The position numbers were made by a program, and so were the translations under genes. This document shows, in pieces, positions 46,895 to 50,070 of a stretch of 50,070 nt of DNA (position 1 is the stretch's first letter; each line of letters starts with the position of its first letter). This DNA comes from Terriglobia bacterium. Its GTDB lineage: Bacteria > Acidobacteriota > Terriglobia > Bryobacterales > UBA6623. The stretch spans positions 1-50,070 of the forward strand of contig VXRL01000014.1 in NCBI GenBank assembly GCA_009838515.1. The letters run 5' to 3'. Below the pieces are notes generated by a model. It was not told the origin of the DNA and made no database searches. It saw nothing but the letters and a program-made list of their open reading frames with translations.

Positions 46895-49474
46895 CTACTC
46901 GTCCCGCAAGATCTCAAGCGGTTTGCTCCCCAGGATCCGCAAGCTCGCGCCCCAACCTGCCGTGGTCGCGATCAGAGCGGTTCCGGCGACCGTGGCGAGG
47001 ATCGCGGGCCATTCCACAACCGCCTCTAAGTCCAGGATGTCCTTCGTCAGCAAGGCCGAGTACGAAACGGCAAGGATGCTCCCGGCCAATCCCGCTACGC
47101 CACCCAAGACAAGGAACTCGACCGAGAAGATACGGGCCAGCCTGTTGTGAGTGGCTCCCAATGTCTTGAGCACTGCGACTTCGCGCATCCTGCGAAACCG
47201 CGTGGCTGCGACGCTGGATACCAAGATGATCACACCCGCCACGATCGCAAAGCCCGACACGAATCGGATCACGAACGCGATCTGGTCGACGACTTCCTGC
47301 ACGGTCTCGAAAAAGTCCACCGCATTGACGAACAGCACTGACGGGAACGCCTCGAACGCCGCCCGCGTGACCTCCAGGCTGTACTCGGGCCGCACGCGAA
47401 CTCCGCCAATATAGGTGGCCGGCATCCCCTCTAACGCGTTTCTGCTCAACACGAAGTCGTAGATCCAATCGGGTTCTCCCTCGTAATCGTGGATCGCGAC
47501 TACCGTGGCGCTGACGTCTTGGCCGCTTACCTGCCATTGGACCCGCGAGCCGATCCCGATCTGCAGGCGCTCCGCGACGTGATCCATGACTGACGCAACA
47601 GTCCTTGTCTCACTTGCATCCCACCAGCGGCCCCGCACGATTTCAAAGCCCACGGGGGGCTGGTCAGCCCAAGTGATATCAATCGTTCGCCGCCTGCGGC
47701 GGCTGCCGTCGCGCGAGCCCCGTTCGCCCGGCTGTCCCGTCCCGCGCTCACTCAGCGGGTGACCGTCGATGGTCGCAAGCCGCGCCGAGATCCGCGGCAC
47801 CAGCGTGACTTCACCTTCGATGCCGCGCTGCTCGGTCAGAAACTCCTTGACCGCAGCGCTCTCGCTGGCCGTGATGTTGCTCAGGTACACGTTCGGCATT
47901 CCAGGCGGAGCGCTTAGAGCCAGTTGCGACAGGACCGTGGTCTGAAGCAGGTACACCGTGAGCGTGAACGTAACGCCAACGCCGAGCGCGACCAGAATGA
48001 TGTCTGCGTGCATTCCGGGCCTGTGGAGGTTCGCGATGCCATGGCGAAGCGCCACCGGCAGCCGGAACGGAACGCGGCGCGGTGCCGCCCTCAGGATGCG
48101 CATCAGCGCCTCTGATGTGACTGCAAGTGCGGCCAGGCTGACTGCCAGGCCGCCCACGAACCATCCGCCGAGGCGGACTGAATCGCCCAGCCATATCGCT
48201 AGCAATCCGACGCCGCCCAGCATGACCGCGGCAGTGCCGAGCTGGCGCAGGAACTCCTGCTTTCGCTCGGCACTGGTCCGCTCGAATTGGCTGGAAACAT
48301 CGCGGCGGAAGATCAGCGCAGGCGCCACCTTGCGGATCCCCAGCAGCGTGGGCAGCGAGAACATCACGACGGTGAGGATGCCGATCAGCGAGGCCTGCAA
48401 GATCGGCCCGGTCTGCCAGTCAAACGCCGGTGCTTGCGGGAAGTAATCAGCTACGAAAGACGGGGCCACGCCCTGTAGCAGGAATCCCAGCGCTACGCCC
48501 ACTGCGCTTCCCAGCACCCCAAGCGCCAGCGCTTGCAGCATGAAGACGCGTATGATCACGGCCGAGGTGGCGCCGTAGCACTTCATGATCGCGATCGTGT
48601 CCAGCCGCTGCTGCAGGTGCGAATAGACCACCATCGCGACGCCAAGTCCCCCAATGGCCATCGCCAGCAGGCTGACCAGGCTGAGAAAGCCGGTGGTGCG
48701 GTCCAAGCCGCGCTGGATGCGCGGGTTGGTTTCCCTGTAATCGGTGATCCGAGCTTCGGGAATTCCCCTGCGGAGCGCGTTTCGGGCCTGATCGACCGTC
48801 AGGCCCTCGTCAGGCAGCCGCAGCAAGAAGCGATGCGAAACGCGGCTGCCGAACTGCACCAGGCCGGTTCGCTCGAGGCCGCTCTGCGAGACCATCGCGC
48901 GCGGGCCGAAGTTCACCGCGCCGGTCATGCGGTCCGGCTCCACCACCACGATCGACGCGATGCGGAAGTCCGCGCTGCCGAGACGGACGGTGTCGCCGAC
49001 CTCCGCCCTGAGTCTGACCAGCAGATCCTGCGATGCGAGAACGGCGTCCTCCTCGAGGGCTTCCGGCAGCGCCTGCCCGCTCGAGAGTTCGACCTCGCCA
49101 TAGAAAGGGTAGGCCGCCGTGTCTACCGCTTTGAGATTGACGGGCAGCGGCCGCCCCTGCGAGTTGCCCGCGACCATGGTCATCAGTTCGGTGACAGGCG
49201 TGACTTCCGCCCCTTGGGACGCCAGTGCGTCGAGAACTGCCCGCTCTTCGGGGTCGGGCGCGCGGCTGAGCCTGATGCTGAGATCTCCCGCGAGCAGCAT
49301 GCGGGCGTCGCTCAGGAGCATCTCTTGGAAGGCCGCGCAGTATCCGCGCACACCGCTCAGGGCCGCTACGCCTGCGCTCACGGCGAGCACCGCGAACAGG
49401 AACTTGGCCTTGCTCGTGCCCAGGTCGCGCCAGGCTAGCTTCGAGGCGAGCTTCCATGAGGGGCCGGTTCCCAC
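46895..49474 (-). CDS. FtsX/MacB-type ABC transporter permease (YbbP-like)
   Basis: An 859-residue inner-membrane protein with about ten membrane helices in the YbbP arrangement: N-terminal helix (AKFLFAVLAVSAGVAALSGV), a periplasmic domain (about 50-260), a first FtsX block (SLVSLLAMAIGGLGVAMVVY, then LGVLGSAVGVALGFLLQG), a second periplasmic domain and a last FtsX block (VIRFVSGFAIVAGVIILVSS, AVLKTLGATHNRLARIFSVE). Such permeases work with a YbbA/LolD-like ATPase in lipid or lysophospholipid export or envelope maintenance. No ATPase gene is in the window. An arginine-rich linker (GERGSRDGSRRRRR) in the second periplasmic domain is unusual. It lies downstream of groEL but behind terminator hairpins. 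Confidence 0.88.
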   Translation of the reverse strand: MGTGPSWKLASKLAWRDLGTSKAKFLFAVLAVSAGVAALSGVRGYCAAFQEMLLSDARMLLAGDLSIRLSRAPDPEERAVLDALASQGAEVTPVTELMTMVAGNSQGRPLPVNLKAVDTAAYPFYGEVELSSGQALPEALEEDAVLASQDLLVRLRAEVGDTVRLGSADFRIASIVVVEPDRMTGAVNFGPRAMVSQSGLERTGLVQFGSRVSHRFLLRLPDEGLTVDQARNALRRGIPEARITDYRETNPRIQRGLDRTTGFLSLVSLLAMAIGGLGVAMVVYSHLQQRLDTIAIMKCYGATSAVIIRVFMLQALALGVLGSAVGVALGFLLQGVAPSFVADYFPQAPAFDWQTGPILQASLIGILTVVMFSLPTLLGIRKVAPALIFRRDVSSQFERTSAERKQEFLRQLGTAAVMLGGVGLLAIWLGDSVRLGGWFVGGLAVSLAALAVTSEALMRILRAAPRRVPFRLPVALRHGIANLHRPGMHADIILVALGVGVTFTLTVYLLQTTVLSQLALSAPPGMPNVYLSNITASESAAVKEFLTEQRGIEGEVTLVPRISARLATIDGHPLSERGTGQPGERGSRDGSRRRRRTIDITWADQPPVGFEIVRGRWWDASETRTVASVMDHVAERLQIGIGSRVQWQVSGQDVSATVVAIHDYEGEPDWIYDFVLSRNALEGMPATYIGGVRVRPEYSLEVTRAAFEAFPSVLFVNAVDFFETVQEVVDQIAFVIRFVSGFAIVAGVIILVSSVAATRFRRMREVAVLKTLGATHNRLARIFSVEFLVLGGVAGLAGSILAVSYSALLTKDILDLEAVVEWPAILATVAGTALIATTAGWGASLRILGSKPLEILRDE

Positions 49475-49518
49475 CCTTCCAGCGTAGCGAATGCTCCGGA
49501 CAGCAACGCAAAGGTAAA

Positions 49519-49548
49519 GCCCCCGCTGGCTCGCTGGCTAACGGGGGC
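49519..49548 (-). terminator. Rho-independent terminator downstream of groEL
   Basis: On the minus strand GCCCCCG and CGGGGGC (7 base pairs, 16-base loop) are followed by TTTACCTTT. A second hairpin 30 bases nearer groEL, GGCCCCGC/GCGGGGCC at 49581-49604, has no T-run. Together they separate groEL from the permease gene. Confidence 0.65.
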
Positions 49549-49636
49549 GGCATGGCTTGGAATCCCAAGCCGACAACAGTGGCCCCGCCCGTGTGTGCGG
49601 GGCCCTTTCAGCGGCGGGCGAATGCCCGCTAGGCGA

Positions 49637-50070
49637 CTAGAACTCGCCGCCGCCGTGCGGATCGGGCGGCGGGGGCGGAGTCTTCTCGGGGATCTCGTGC
49701 ACGGTGGCCTCGGTGGTCAGCATCAAGCTGGAAATCGAGGCCGCGTTCTGCAGGGCAGTCCGCGTCACCTTCACGGGGTCGATGACGCCGGCCCCGACCA
49801 AGTCCTCGTAAGAGTCCGTCGACGCGTTGTAGCCGAAGTTGTCGCTCTCGCCGTTGCGCACGCGCTCGGCGACGATCGCACCCTCTTGTCCGGCGTTCTG
49901 GGCGATCCAGCGCAGCGGGGACTCGATGGCACGCCCGACGATGTTGATGCCGATCTGCTCGTCCTCGTTGGCACCGCTGAGGCCTTCCAGAACGGCAGCG
50001 GCCCGCAGCAGCGCGACGCCGCCGCCCGGCACGATGCCTTCCTCGACGGCCGCCCGCGTGGCGTGCATGG
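49637..50070 (-). CDS. groEL: Chaperonin GroEL, C-terminal part (cut by window edge)
   Basis: The last 144 codons of a 60-kDa chaperonin; the 5' part lies beyond the window. Motifs: [20 protein letters not shown] (start of the C-terminal equatorial domain), [40 protein letters not shown] and [20 protein letters not shown]. GroEL folds newly made proteins in the cytoplasm in an ATP-dependent cage. The C-terminal tail is [17 protein letters not shown] instead of the usual GGM-rich repeat. Standard housekeeping, so the locus is chromosomal. Confidence 0.97.
   Translation of the reverse strand, partial: MHATRAAVEEGIVPGGGVALLRAAAVLEGLSGANEDEQIGINIVGRAIESPLRWIAQNAGQEGAIVAERVRNGESDNFGYNASTDSYEDLVGAGVIDPVKVTRTALQNAASISSLMLTTEATVHEIPEKTPPPPPDPHGGGEF

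Noticed and set aside
48533..49438. 301-codon plus-strand frame inside the permease gene
   Set aside because: It is the reverse-strand shadow of a well-supported FtsX-type permease, and its composition (His, Arg, Gln-rich) is that of a shadow frame.

Overview
The window is a high-GC chromosomal segment of a Gram-negative heterotroph, most likely a member of the Acidobacteriota. The evidence is the Oar-type TonB-dependent receptor with an N-terminal carboxypeptidase-like domain, three secreted CRTAC1-type (FG-GAP/VCBS plus ASPIC/UnbV) proteins, two secreted TPR proteins and the cut-off 3' end of groEL. No rRNA is present, so the assignment rests on gene content. The phylum is an inference, and a host- or sponge-associated lifestyle is only a guess from the density of toxin-antitoxin (TA) genes.

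Layout: 1-6.7 kb holds a decayed MFS transporter, a HigBA pair, a Phd antitoxin with a run-on 3' end, a secreted double Cache-like protein, an RsbU/RsbW/STAS partner-switching set, a decayed PIN toxin with its antitoxin, and a RelE/ParE-type pair. 7-18.7 kb is the glycogen/maltodextrin cluster: glgA-glgP on the minus strand, glgX and malQ-glgB on the plus strand. It is interrupted at 12.9-14.6 kb by a transposase-like remnant and a block of small membrane proteins (a 26-codon leader ORF, DUF4760, a TAG-interrupted protein, a 2-TM protein). 18.8-25.4 kb is a second TA-rich stretch: RelB/YafQ and MazEF meeting tail to tail with both toxins broken, a second HigBA, a ParB-like protein, an AAA ATPase remnant, VapBC, a glycosidase pseudogene, an NlpC/P60 lipoprotein and BrnTA. 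A possible small RNA with a strong terminator and tRNA-Asn follow.

26-49.5 kb is mostly cell-envelope and secreted-protein genes: a Tat-exported GH51 arabinofuranosidase divergent from a NodB-type deacetylase lipoprotein, two TPR proteins (520 and 1233 aa), three CRTAC1 proteins, an Oar-like TonB receptor, an orphan HicB, an AAA ATPase/RloB (AbiL-like) defence pair placed between the TonB receptor and the third CRTAC1 gene, and a large FtsX-type permease. The window ends inside groEL.

Functionally, GlgA, GlgB, GlgP, GlgX and MalQ form nearly complete glycogen synthesis and breakdown; GlgC is not in the window. The secreted arabinofuranosidase, deacetylase, TonB receptor and CRTAC1/TPR proteins fit use of external glycans and surface protein assembly. 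I count about eleven TA or TA-derived loci in 37 kb, at least four of them visibly damaged, so these intervals look like repeated sites of gene gain and decay. The best candidates for little-described biology are the small membrane-protein block (13.5-14.6 kb), the AbiL-like pair with its attached CRTAC1 gene, the TPR/CRTAC1/TonB array and the partner-switching set next to the secreted Cache protein.
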